DNA of 64,000 nucleotides from Echria macrotheca (taxonomy: Eukaryota; Ascomycota; Sordariomycetes; Sordariales; Schizotheciaceae), in assembly GCA_030411725.1 (NCBI GenBank), contig MU839837.1, forward strand, positions 1,240,001-1,304,000. Direction: 5' to 3'. Of the stretch, positions 55,041-64,000 are shown piece after piece. The stretch's first letter is position 1; the number at the start of each line of letters is the position of its first letter. The notes under the pieces are model-generated. The model searched no databases, was not told the origin of the DNA, and worked only from the letters and a program-made list of their open reading frames with translations. Made by a program: the position numbers and the translations under genes.

Positions 55041-57303
55041 CTAAACGAGTGTGAAACCCTGCAAATCAACTCCCCTCGCTCTCAATGCATCGGGAAGCAT
55101 TCTGGGATCCGAGTCCATAGTCTCTCCGGTGTCCTTGTTCCGGAAAAAACTACATACCTCTGGATCGTCCCCCGTCAACTCTCTTTCAAGGTCCTCTTCT
55201 GCGATCCTTTCCCACAGGGAGCTGGGCTCCAGCCTGGGATCCTCCATAGAGACCTCTTTGGTCTCGGCGTTGAAAAATCTATACATGTTTCTGTGATAAC
55301 TCGGGGGGTAAACAAGGATTTGAACACTCCAGGGGGATGGAAGCGGTCCCAAAAGAGCGATGGCATCATGGAGCCCGTACACAAATGCCTTGCCGAGGAA
55401 GAGAAAGCTTCCGTCGCTCCGACGCCGAAGCACCAGCGGGCGATCACAACCTAACACAACACATACGATGTCCCCTGACACCAAGCATTAGTTCTCGCTC
55501 GAGGTTAATAAGCTCCGGGGTCGAGTTGAACAAGAGGTAAGAGAGTAGTAACAAACCTGGTTGGGTTCCATCCGGCCCCAGTCCAATATAGCCTTCGTTA
55601 GTTGTCATCAGCACTCGGCCACTGCAGTTGGCTAATACCCTATCCTCCCAAATTTTGCTCTGCACAAGCTTCTGACTAGGACCTGGAGGAACTGTCGGAC
55701 AATTGTGTCTGGATCCCCACAAATGGCTGGCTCCATACTCCCTCCATTCATTGAGAGTTGGCCACATGTTCCAAGTCGGGTGCCTATCGCGTACCTCGTT
55801 AAAGAAAATCGTAATAGAGAGTGCGTCCATAAAAAAATCCCCGGTGGGATACACTGTCGTGGCATTGGGTGGTACGTAGGATCGCAGTGTTTGCATAGTC
55901 GTCGTTTGGTCATTCGAGAACCGTGGGCTTACCAAGCTGACAGTAGCACAATAAAGCCCCGTTATGGCGAGTCGCCCTGGGTCGTCCTCAAAATGTAGGT
56001 AGTCCAATCTGGAGAATCCAGCGCTAAACTGGTAGCCCTGGCTGCTGGCATTGCTAAGAGGCTGGGAAAAGTCGGGAACCCAAGAAGGTGCCGTCGTAAT
56101 GGACCTCTCAATCGGATCCACGCCAAACAACTCCCAACGCCCGACGTGGCGTATATGGGACAAAAAAGTGGTTTTGTATGTGTGCGAGACAGTTTCCGAA
56201 TAGTCGGGCTTGAGGTTTGCCGAAAACCTGGGCGGCATGATGCCCAGCAACCCGAAGATCTTGTCATGAGGATCGGAGCATTCTCGATCCTGATATCTCC
56301 GGATGATGTGCGGGAACATCAAGCCCCGTGTGGCTTGCGTGGAACCAACGACGAAACGGACGACCTTTGGCAGATTGGGATACGGTAAGTCTGACTTTAT
56401 TGTTAGGCAACAAACTGCCCGTCGAAACATCGACCTCGGAATGACATCATTTCCGCATTGGAAGACCGCTTGGCTATTGGCGAGAGCTATTTCCTGCACG
56501 ATCCAGAGCCGTCTAAACCACTTGCGGTTGAGCAAATGATACAAAGACTCCCAGACCAGCTGCGAGTAAGGAAGTACCGTGTGAGGATGATGCCAATTAA
56601 TCCATGTCGCGTCAGGTGACGGACCCATGTCATTGTCGGTTGTGTCGAAGATTTGCTCGGCAATCTCGATGAGTGCTCTGATTGCGATGTTACTGTTGTT
56701 CTCTTCCGGGCCTAGCCAAGCAACCACGCGGGATGCTGCAGCGTATATCGTGCCCATCCGCCTGATCTGCTGCGATTTCTCGTCCTCGTCGTTTTGATTG
56801 ATACAGATCGCATCAACCCACAGCGTTCGCGGAACGTCCTGGTACCGCAGATGGCGAAATGCCGACGCAAGATTCTTCCCGATTCGCATGGATTGCACCG
56901 AGTCCTCCAGCTCCACGATGATGGCTTCTCGGTCGTCTTGCTGGCCCCACACGTACGAAAGTGCCTCAAACCCTGCGTCTCGTGTCCAAAGTCCATGGTC
57001 TCCGGGCATCTCGTATATCGAGTGATCGAAGTCGGGGCACGGTAAAACCCAGCTGTAACAGTGGTTGGCGGCGTCGTAAAACACAAATCTTCCTTCTGGC
57101 GTTTGATCAACCTGGTATTCTTGTGGAATGGCTTTGCGTAGTGCCTGGAGCGTAATCGGCGGTTTTGGCTCCCTCCATTCTTGAAGTGGCACATGGTTGA
57201 TTCCGACCCGTATTGTGTCTTCAAATGCACCGGATAGAAGGTGTACCAATCTGATGTCAGAACCCTTGAGGGGCTGGTAGGAATACGGCGTTATCTGCTC
57301 CAT
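55041..57303 (-). CDS. HET-domain (heterokaryon incompatibility) protein, intact, 726 aa
   Basis: Two exons: 57303..55557 and 55474..55041; the 82-nt intron has a GAACTAAT branch and CAG acceptor. It starts MEQITPYSYQPL, a usual HET-protein opening, with IRLVHLL soon after. HET core motifs appear in order: FEALSYVWG (about 128), LRYQDVPRTLWVDAICINQND and MGTIYAAASRVVAWLG. RKWFRRLWIVQEI and DPHDKIFGLLG follow. The C-terminal exon supplies GDIVCVVLGCDRPLVLR and VYGLHDAIALLGPLP, the usual end region. The longer frame upstream of 57303 begins at a TTG and is not needed. HET domains are TIR-related triggers of incompatibility cell death. No partner is encoded immediately beside it. Confidence 0.92.
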
Positions 57304-57862
57304 TATTGATCGGTTGTGTGCAGTTTGCGGGAATTGCACGCTTGGCTGGAGTGCCGGGAACTGGCCCAAGAACGGGTGGCAGACGTGGCGCAGGGTTCAA
57401 GTTCGACTGCGGTTTGCCAGATTCTTGAGCGGGGATTTGTCTGCCTTATATTTGAGCTCGGATCTTTCGTTGTGACCGGCACGACTTCAGCTCCGCCTGT
57501 TGTGGTTGTGGATCAATCCCATGATTGGTCGTGATAAAATACCATGCTGATGCATCCACTCACAGTTGCAGTGTTATCAGGACGTGCACACCTGCTGGTC
57601 GTGGTTTCTGGTTTGTAGGCATCTGATAGGGGGATGCCCCTCTTTGAACCCGTTCGCATTCAGCGTGAGCCATAATTTCTCATATCTTCGCCTTGGTCAG
57701 CGCTCATCAGGCAGTTGGGTAAAATCTTGTGTCAGGGATGCGCGGGTTAGCTGAAAGGATGTGCACCCTCCAGATGCCATAAAAGAACCAGATGCTCATA
57801 TGCTCGACCTGGACTCCGATAAAACATGCCATTTAACAAACTAAAAACACGCCCCTACCAAC
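57304..57862. other. intergenic: HET promoter and PAP2 3' flank
   Basis: About 560 bp, no gene seen. A palindrome-like CTGATAGGGGGATGCCCCTC near 57622 is similar to CCTGATAGGGGCAGCCCCCT near 22293. Confidence 0.45.
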
Positions 57863-59075
57863 TCAAACCATGTCATGCCCATTCACCGTCCCCCTCTCCT
57901 CAGGATTTCCTCCCCTCACAGGCTCCGGATACTGCGGCGATCTCAAAGCAGTCGAATGAGACCCGTCATTCACAACCGGTTGCTCCTCATGCCACGCCTC
58001 ACCCGTCTTCCCCTTTCCATCCACCCCCTTATCCACCCTCCGTCTCCCCCATCCATTCTTCTGCACCCAAACCGCCCGCTCCCAATACTCCGGCCTCATC
58101 TCAACACCATACTCAAACACCCTCTCCCTCACCAGCGGGATATGGTTAAACCGCCAATCCAAAACCGCCGCATAACAAACTCTGTACGACGCCACCGCCA
58201 TGACACTCCCAATAATACTCCCCACCAGAATATCATACCAATTATGCGCCGCATCAATCGTCAGCGCGCACGCCATCAGCGTCGCCCCCAGCAGCGGCGC
58301 AAACAACAGCGCAAGCCAGTAAAACGAAGTCTGATGCGGCCCCCAGACCTTGAGCTTCGCATTCATCCACAGGAACAAAAACCCGAACCCGGCAAACGCG
58401 GCGGTCGAGTGCCCGGACGGAAAGCTGGTCATGGCGTTCTTGATCGCGCCCGCGTCCGGGTTCGTGCAGACGTCGGTGCTGTACATGACCTGGTGAAAAC
58501 CAACCCCATTCAGATGCGTGGTATTGTGCGCCGCGACGCGCGAGATGTCCGGCTGGCAGACGTCGAGGAAGTACGGCCGCAGTCCGCCGATGAGCTGCTT
58601 GATGATGACCTGGAACAGGGTGCCGAGGATGAGCGCGTACAAGAGGCCGAGGATGGCGTTGTTGGCGTCCCAGAAGCTGCGGATGCGGATCTGGGCGAGC
58701 AGGATGACGGCGATGGGGATGAGTGCGGATATCACCCCTGACAAGGCTGGGGAGATGATCCAGCCGCGGTTGGGGTAGGCGAATTGCGGGTAGATGATGT
58801 CGCCCGAGGTGGTGAAGGTGATGGGGAAGGTGCGGATGGCGGCGAGGGGGGCACTGTAGATCTGCGATGTGTTAGGGTGTGTCGTCGAGGCTGTGTGTGG
58901 GAGTAGGACATACTGCTTGCGAGGCCGCGCCGAGGATGGCCATTGCCAGAATATCCCTCCAGGACACCTTGATCCAGTCGATTACGAAGCGGACCAGACG
59001 TTTTGGTGTTGATTCCTTTTTCGTGCTCCATTCCTCCTTGCCCATGGCGTCGTTGGCGTGCCGCCGACGGAACAT
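57863..59075 (-). CDS. PAP2-family lipid phosphatase (LPP/DPP1-like), 386 aa
   Basis: Two exons: 59075..58914 and 58861..57863, with a 52-nt intron. About six transmembrane helices. Phosphatase motif 1 is KQLIGGLRP and motif 2 is SFPSGHSTAAF. Motif 3 reads LTIDAAHNWYD: the catalytic His and the Asp are present, but the Arg of SRxxxxxHxxxD is Leu. Some fungal relatives share this form, so it need not be inactive (partly from memory). PAP2 membrane enzymes dephosphorylate phosphatidate, diacylglycerol pyrophosphate or lysophosphatidate at ER, vacuole or plasma membrane. The hydrophilic tail (about 300-386) is Gly/Lys/Arg-rich. Confidence 0.9.
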
Positions 59076-59630
59076 ATTGGCGATTTAAGTGCTTCGGCTT
59101 ACTGATACTGTCGTTGAAATAAAGTGTGCGGATGGTGTGGATCGGGAATGCGGCACACGATGGATGGAGACAGATGTGGAAATCAGTGCGATTTATTCCA
59201 AGAGTAGGTAGGAACCACGTTCTAGACCAAGCTTTCCAGCACTGGATTGCTGCTGATGCAATGGCACAAAGCCACGCTTGTGCCCACCAAAACTTGCGTG
59301 TGGACGGATGATCGTTGGTGACGTCATACCACGACCCAAGCCACATGTTCGACACGTACCAAACAGGCAACATCATCATGGAAATCACGAAAGATTGGGA
59401 TCCGTACATGTGCACCTGATTAGGTTTCGCTGTAGGTTGAGATCTCATGGTGATTTTGAGTGAGTGCGTCGATATATGCAGGGTGCTTCCGCGAGGGAGT
59501 TCCCGTCTGCAGGCGCGTGTAATCCTTCAGCTTACACACCATCACCCGGGCGGTCGCGTATTAAATGACTCGGTCATATCCCGTTAACATCTTGAAAATA
59601 CACTACACAAGAAATTCTGCCTGAATCCAC
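59076..59630. other. intergenic: PAP2 promoter
   Basis: About 550 bp. A minus-strand frame (from 59448) shows a hydrophobic Trp-rich translation (VWYVSNMWLGSWYDV) but shifts out of the PAP2 frame, and I found no splice that joins them. Left unannotated. Confidence 0.4.
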
Positions 59631-61274
59631 CTAGTTGGCCCCTGACATGGCATCCTCGACCGTTGCGTGCTTCGTCCGCGACTGATGATTGTCTTCAGTC
59701 TCGTCACCCTGCGGCTCGTCTTCCTTGTGTCCGTTGGATACCGACCCCTGCTTTGAGCTTTCAGCGTGTGACTCCTCCCGTGTTTCTTTCGGCCGTGTAG
59801 CGAGTGATTTCTCCGACCCAGCCCCGTTCGTGCTCCCGTTGTCACCGCGATGACTCTCCTTCTCGTGCTCCTCCACGCCCTCGGCCGCATCAATCAGCCT
59901 GTTATCTGCCTCGCCTTCCTCATTCCCACACCCAAACACCCTCCTCGCCGCCTTCCGCCCGACGACAGGCAGCCGTTCAACCCCCTTATCCTGTGCAGCC
60001 TGCGGAACCAATTTGGGGTTCAACAAACCGACCTGAACAAGCACGCTCGCCTGGTCCCAGTAAACGTGCTCGCTATACAGCTTCCCACCCTTCACCGCCA
60101 CGATGCTCACCATGGTAATCTCGACCCGCTTGTTGGTGGGCGGCACGCCGGGGAGGATCCAGGGCATCTCCTGCGTATGTTGGAACGAAACGTACATCTC
60201 GTCAACGACGCGGTCGACACCGACGGTGCGAGAGAGCAGTGTGAGTTCGAGCGACGGGGGGTTGCTGTTTACAAAGTAGTCTGTGTAAAAGTCTTCGAGC
60301 GCATCTGTCCCGGCACCGCCGCTGAGCGTTGGCATGTATGTAACATGAGGTATTTTGTCGGTAGTGTACGTCGCCATTGTCTGCTGCACGTCCCGAGAGT
60401 AGAACTTGCCTTTGCTGTGTCAGTACCACCCTCAATCGCAGGAAGATGAATACGTACCGTGCGTGTTAATTTCCGCAATACCCTCACAATTCCCGCCTCC
60501 CGGCCTCAATGCCTTCCGCACCACAGCCAAACTCCGGCTCCACGCCAATTCAGCACAAATCCCATCATACTCATCGAGATCATGCTCCGCAAACCCCTCC
60601 TCAACATCATAGGCATACCCTTGATACCCCATCGCCAGCGTCCCGCCAACGCCTGTCCCGCGATCCACGTTCCCCTTCGTAACTCTCTTCTTTCCCTGTA
60701 TCCCAACCATCTGGCTCTGCTTGACAATGCCCACCTCGCCAGTCGCAAGATGCACCAACACCCTCACGGAACTAGGGAAGCGCGTCGCCGGGTCGGGTAT
60801 GCGCGAGGGATAATATGCGACCAGCACGCCGAGCTTCATCTCGATATTATTGTCGAGGACATGGTAATGTTCCAGACAAACGCTCGCGGCCTCGCCGAAC
60901 GCAATGATCCCGAACGTCTCGCATGGTCCGAGGCCCTTGCGGTGCAGGCGGCGCAGTTTGTCGAGGTAGTGGGCGGTGTCTTCGTCCTCGTCGAACGGGA
61001 GGTATTCCACGTGGAAGCCCTCGGCGATCCAGTCGGTGAGCGTTTGGTGGTCGAACGACTGGGACTCGGCGGTGATGTAGAGACGGGGTGGGTTGCGGGG
61101 GAACGAGTCAGAGAGAAAACCGGGGTCGTTGTGGTTCATGCCCGTGGTAGGCGAGGTCCAGTTGTCCTCGAGGATGGCGACGTTTGTGCCCTTTTTGCGC
61201 TTCTCGGGCGGGATTGCCTTTGAGACTAGGTCCGGCAGATTGAGCCGGTCGCCGAGCGGAAGGTTGACGTTCAT
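59631..61274 (-). CDS. dienelactone-hydrolase-like protein with C-terminal SnoaL-like domain, 531 aa
   Basis: Two exons: 61274..60458 and 60409..59631, with a 48-nt intron (CTGAC branch, AAAG acceptor). Residues 1-270 look like a divergent alpha/beta hydrolase of the DLH type: RLYITAES, the long helix after FDEDEDTAHYLDKL, then FGIIAFGEAAS (121-131) where the nucleophile elbow should be. The usual Cys or Ser nucleophile is not visible there, so this part may be catalytically dead. Residues about 273-400 (KFYSRDVQQTMATY, DALEDFYTDYF, SEHVYWDQASVLVQVG) have the SnoaL/NTF2 pattern of polyketide-cyclase-like folds. The last 100 residues are acidic and disordered. Ascomycetes carry similar two-domain proteins of unknown function. 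Confidence 0.78.
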
Positions 61275-62044
61275 TTTGGTTGCTGTTTTCTTCGTGAGTT
61301 CGTAACGCTGGCAGGTAGATTTGTTGAAGACGCTGCTATTGTTGTGGATTCTTGGCGGGGTTGGTAGGGACGCGCCGATGACGTCAGGGGTTGAGGTCGC
61401 GGGGTGTCACGTGGCACGCAACCACCACGCATGTCCTGTAGCGCACTCTCATTCGACCACCACATGTGACACATCCTGACAACCTGATCTTCGGGACCAA
61501 AAACCGGCACGCAATGAAATCGAAAACAAGGTTCCGGATCTGCCGGATCCGAAATGTCCACGAGCCCTGCGGAGCTTTCCGGTTCTACCCTTGCATCCAA
61601 ACTTGCCAGGCGGGCAGCCAATAGCTCGGGCTCCAACACCAGGAATCACACCGCAAGTACCGTCAATACGAGGAATTCTAGAGCGTAGAATGAGTCGTTA
61701 CATTCACTCTAACTGGCGGGTCAAACTCGAGATCCACGCTTTAGCCTAATGGTTAACCTTTAAATGAGATGGGCTTATACGATCCGGGGAAACATGGGGA
61801 ACGGGCACAGCCGCCGAGAAGAGGGGACTTTGAATGTCTTTATTTATCCTGTCATTTGTACAGCACGTGATTTGGGTGACAGAAGGAATTTGTCGCTTCA
61901 GTACGCGTAGAGCGCTTCCTGCCACTGAACTTCCTGGCCTCACTGAAGCGACGGCAGCGTCTAGTGTCACAGGGAAAAGCCTGTGGTCAACTTTTTTCAA
62001 CGTGAAATCACACCACTTGCGAACTGCAAGAACACCCAGACGAC
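61275..62044. promoter_or_regulatory. divergent intergenic region
   Basis: About 770 bp between the DLH-like gene (minus) and the secreted 128-aa gene (plus). Nothing coding was supported. A TAGCCTAATGGTTAA string near 61743 resembles a tRNA A box but has no matching acceptor stem or B box. Confidence 0.45.
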
Positions 62045-62487
62045 ATGTTGGCTTTCATAATCATCGCGTGCCTGCTCGCCGAGGTCGCGTTCGGCCACGA
62101 CAACCCCTCTCCGTCCTCGCCGCTCGCGACAATCACATCTCCCAAGCAAATCGTCTGCACGAGCACCGCCACCGCGACGTGGTACTCCCCGACAGGCTGC
62201 GCCGTCGCATGTTCGACGACGGCGAACTGCTTCGCCGAAAGTGAGTTTAATTTCCAGTCGCTCCCGTCCCGGGCTCAAATGTTGACATGTCGAAAGTGGC
62301 CGTCACTGTCCCCTGCGGCTGCGATCGTGTCAGCGTTGTTGTCAGTACCACGACTGTTTGTGCCAAAGCCTCACCGTGCTTGCAGTGTCATTACGGCTGG
62401 GGTATCGCCACACTGCGGTTGCCGTGTCCGATAACACCGCCGATACCGACGATACCGCCGGTGGGAACTACTCAGCCGGCTGTCTGA
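62045..62487 (+). CDS. secreted cysteine-containing protein, 128 aa
   Basis: Two exons: 62045..62240 and 62297..62487; the 56-nt intron has a TTGAC branch and AAAG acceptor. A signal peptide (about 1-17) is followed by VCTSTATATWYSPTGCAVAC. The second exon then gives VTVPCGCDRVSV, TTTVCAKASPC and LQCHYGWGI. This CGC...TTVC...PC..C..GWGI pattern recurs in fungal cell-surface proteins. Pro/Ile/Thr repeats close the chain; there is no GPI signal. The protein is probably extracellular, with unknown function. Confidence 0.75.
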
Positions 62488-63812
62488 ACCTGGGTTGGGG
62501 GCTGATGAAATATTGCCTTGGATTTCATACCGCAGTTATGAGTTTACCGTGTGAAAAAGGCCAGCTAGGCCTTGCAATACTTAGGCTATGTATAAAAAGA
62601 GATTCTCTATAAAAAGGAGAAGATCTTTCTATTTAATCTGTCGCACTATCATCCAGCAGCAGCACTGTACAGCCCTCGTAAAGCCGACCCCTCTCTCTCC
62701 AACAATGCAGGGGGTTTGTCACAATCAACGATCCTTCCGTGCCAAAGAACGACTACACGATCGTACCTTCGGATATATAAGTACCGATCGATGTATGACC
62801 GTGATGCCCGTGTTGTATATGAACTCATTTTCCATCACTTACTGCATGATCGTCTTGGTGTCTTTATCTACACCAATGCTAACACAGACTCAATATCTCA
62901 ATCACCGGTACGTACCCAAAGTTAAAGCTCCAACATACCTGCTCATGGCTTCGTCAAAGATAACGATTTTACTCGAAGCCAACAGGCCTCTCACCGAACA
63001 TAAAAGCTAACGTTCTCCATACGACAACTCGGATGACACACTTGGAGCCTCGACTGCTACCCATACTCGGCCCCTTGGATATCTTTCCAGAGGCTCACCC
63101 TGACTTACTTCGCGGCGATCTCGATCGATGCGTAAGAGGCGTGACCCCCGGGATCCAAGTTAAATCGCTGCGTATCTGCTCTTGCGGAAGGACGTTGAGA
63201 TGGTTTCGCAAGTCTAAGCCGTCCAATGTATCATGTCTACACCGTCGACCAAGATGTGGCCTTCCTGCAGGTCCATTATCTTGAGAAGGCGACCATGGAT
63301 GTGTTTCCGCTTCCCGATGGACCACAGCAATCTTGCCCACTGCGATTATCAGACTGACACCCTCGCAACATTTGACGAGAAGTCCAGGCATCGCGTTTTC
63401 ATGATCCTCCGTGTGTTCAGAATCCGGTTCCCTGATGTTGACACTGACGTTGTGGGTCGTGCACCCGAAGAGGCCGGGGAAGAAACGCATGATCTCTGTT
63501 GTGGCTTGCAGCGATCCCAATTTGATAGTCGCGGGACCCCTGACTAATAGATAAGACGCGAAGAGTAGCAGCAAATTGGCGATGATCGCTTAACCGAAGA
63601 TATGCAGATGCCAGATCGCTAACAACAACATGGAGCTTGGCGCACGCCGACAGGAGGATCACAAATATCGACCGCCACCAAATGAGTTCCAGGGATTGCA
63701 CATCGACGCGCCGCAAGACGCCTGGAGATAAGTGCCAAGAATAAAACAAGAGCAACGCCCGTTCCCAACACGCAAAAGTCGAATTTCTCAATCTTGCAAA
63801 AACACGTTCATC
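62488..63812. other. intergenic, no supported gene
   Basis: About 1.3 kb. Several short frames on both strands overlap each other and lack motifs. AT-rich runs near 62580-62640 may hold the 3' end of the previous gene. Confidence 0.45.
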
Positions 63813-64000
63813 ATGAGGGCATTTGGACTTTTCGTTCTTCTGTCCGCCGGCGCCGCCGTCGCCGACCACTCGCATCTGCACAGGCGGAACGATGAACTGC
63901 TGTGCAACGTCAAGCGTGGTGCCCTGAAGGCCCTCAAGGCCCTCGGCGCTGAGGCGTCCGAGTTCTGCAGCTCTCTCCTCGACATCCCCGCGACGTCGAC
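63813..64000 (+). CDS. secreted protein, 5' part (runs off right edge)
   Basis: The ATG at 63813 opens a frame that stays open to the window end (62 codons plus two bases). A signal peptide (MRAFGLFVLLSAGAAVA, about 1-17) is followed by HSHLHRRN, a possible Kex2 site. CNVKRGALKALKALG...FCSSLLDIPATST comes next. The Cys / ALxAL / FCSSxLxI / Thr-Ser pattern matches the N-terminal segment of the Stig1-like protein at 49185, so a related Ser/Thr-rich extracellular protein is likely. The opposite-strand frames here are shadows. Confidence 0.75.
   Translation, partial: MRAFGLFVLLSAGAAVADHSHLHRRNDELLCNVKRGALKALKALGAEASEFCSSLLDIPATS

Noticed and set aside
57875..58741. 288-codon plus-strand frame opposite the PAP2 gene
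   Set aside because: Arg/Pro/His-rich antisense shadow; the minus strand encodes PSGH and KxxxxxxRP motifs.
58732..59448. Minus-strand frame with a Trp-rich hydrophobic start upstream of PAP2
   Set aside because: Out of frame with PAP2. The downstream half is the shifted PAP2 coding region and no intron reconciles the two.
61735..61800. tRNA-like A box (TAGCCTAATGGTTAA)
   Set aside because: No GGTTCRANYCC-type B box at the right distance and no pairing acceptor stem.

Overview
This window looks like nuclear DNA of a filamentous ascomycete (Pezizomycotina, probably Sordariomycetes). Most genes carry short introns of about 45-95 nt, with GT donors, CTRAC/CTGAC-type branch sites and AG acceptors. 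Intergenic spaces are short to moderate and repeatedly hold TACCTAGGTA-like palindromes. The families present are typical of these fungi: HET-domain proteins, a NACHT-ankyrin NLR, an Argonaute, an MHYT-domain protein, an unspecific peroxygenase, an ACS-type MFS transporter and small secreted cysteine-rich proteins. Nothing in the window is bacterial or viral. Exon chains were built by hand; every chain given for an intact complete gene sums to a multiple of three.

Layout. The left edge holds the 5' part of a secreted beta-lactamase-like hydrolase (minus). Next is a very large minus-strand gene (1310-6897) joining a GHKL ATPase to a NO VEIN C-terminal (DUF3883) nuclease-like domain. It is divergent from an unrecognised 762-aa gene (7778-10066). 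A small conserved protein (10676), a soluble CYP505-like P450 (12247) and a secreted Kex2-type repeat precursor (14581) follow. An MHYT-domain membrane protein (17061-19882, minus) precedes a 3-kb stretch with no convincing gene.

The centre (23-40 kb) is dense in fungal self/non-self and genome-defence families. It has an HLTF-like SNF2 helicase with a GC-AG intron, a NACHT NLR with a C2H2-like region and ankyrin repeats, a HET-domain gene broken by a stop and a frameshift, and an Argonaute. The Argonaute keeps its slicer tetrad, but one intron lacks the expected AG acceptor.

The right third (42-64 kb) is rich in secreted and metabolic genes: a short peroxygenase, an ACS-family transporter, a secreted amidase, a Stig1-like cysteine-rich protein with one exon per repeat, and an FAD monooxygenase. 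It also has a 57-aa small secreted cysteine-rich protein, an intact HET protein, a PAP2 phosphatase, a dienelactone-hydrolase-like protein with a SnoaL-like domain, and two more secreted cysteine-containing proteins. The last of these runs off the right edge.

How the genes relate. I see no classical biosynthetic cluster. The strongest theme is co-location of an NLR, two HET genes, a GHKL/NOV-like protein and an Argonaute, which suggests an incompatibility/defence neighbourhood (inference). The P450 next to the Kex2-type repeat gene could be a minimal peptide-modification pair, but no UstYa-type oxidase is seen. The SNF2 (plus) and NLR (minus) genes converge tail to tail. The NOV-like and 762-aa genes share a divergent promoter.
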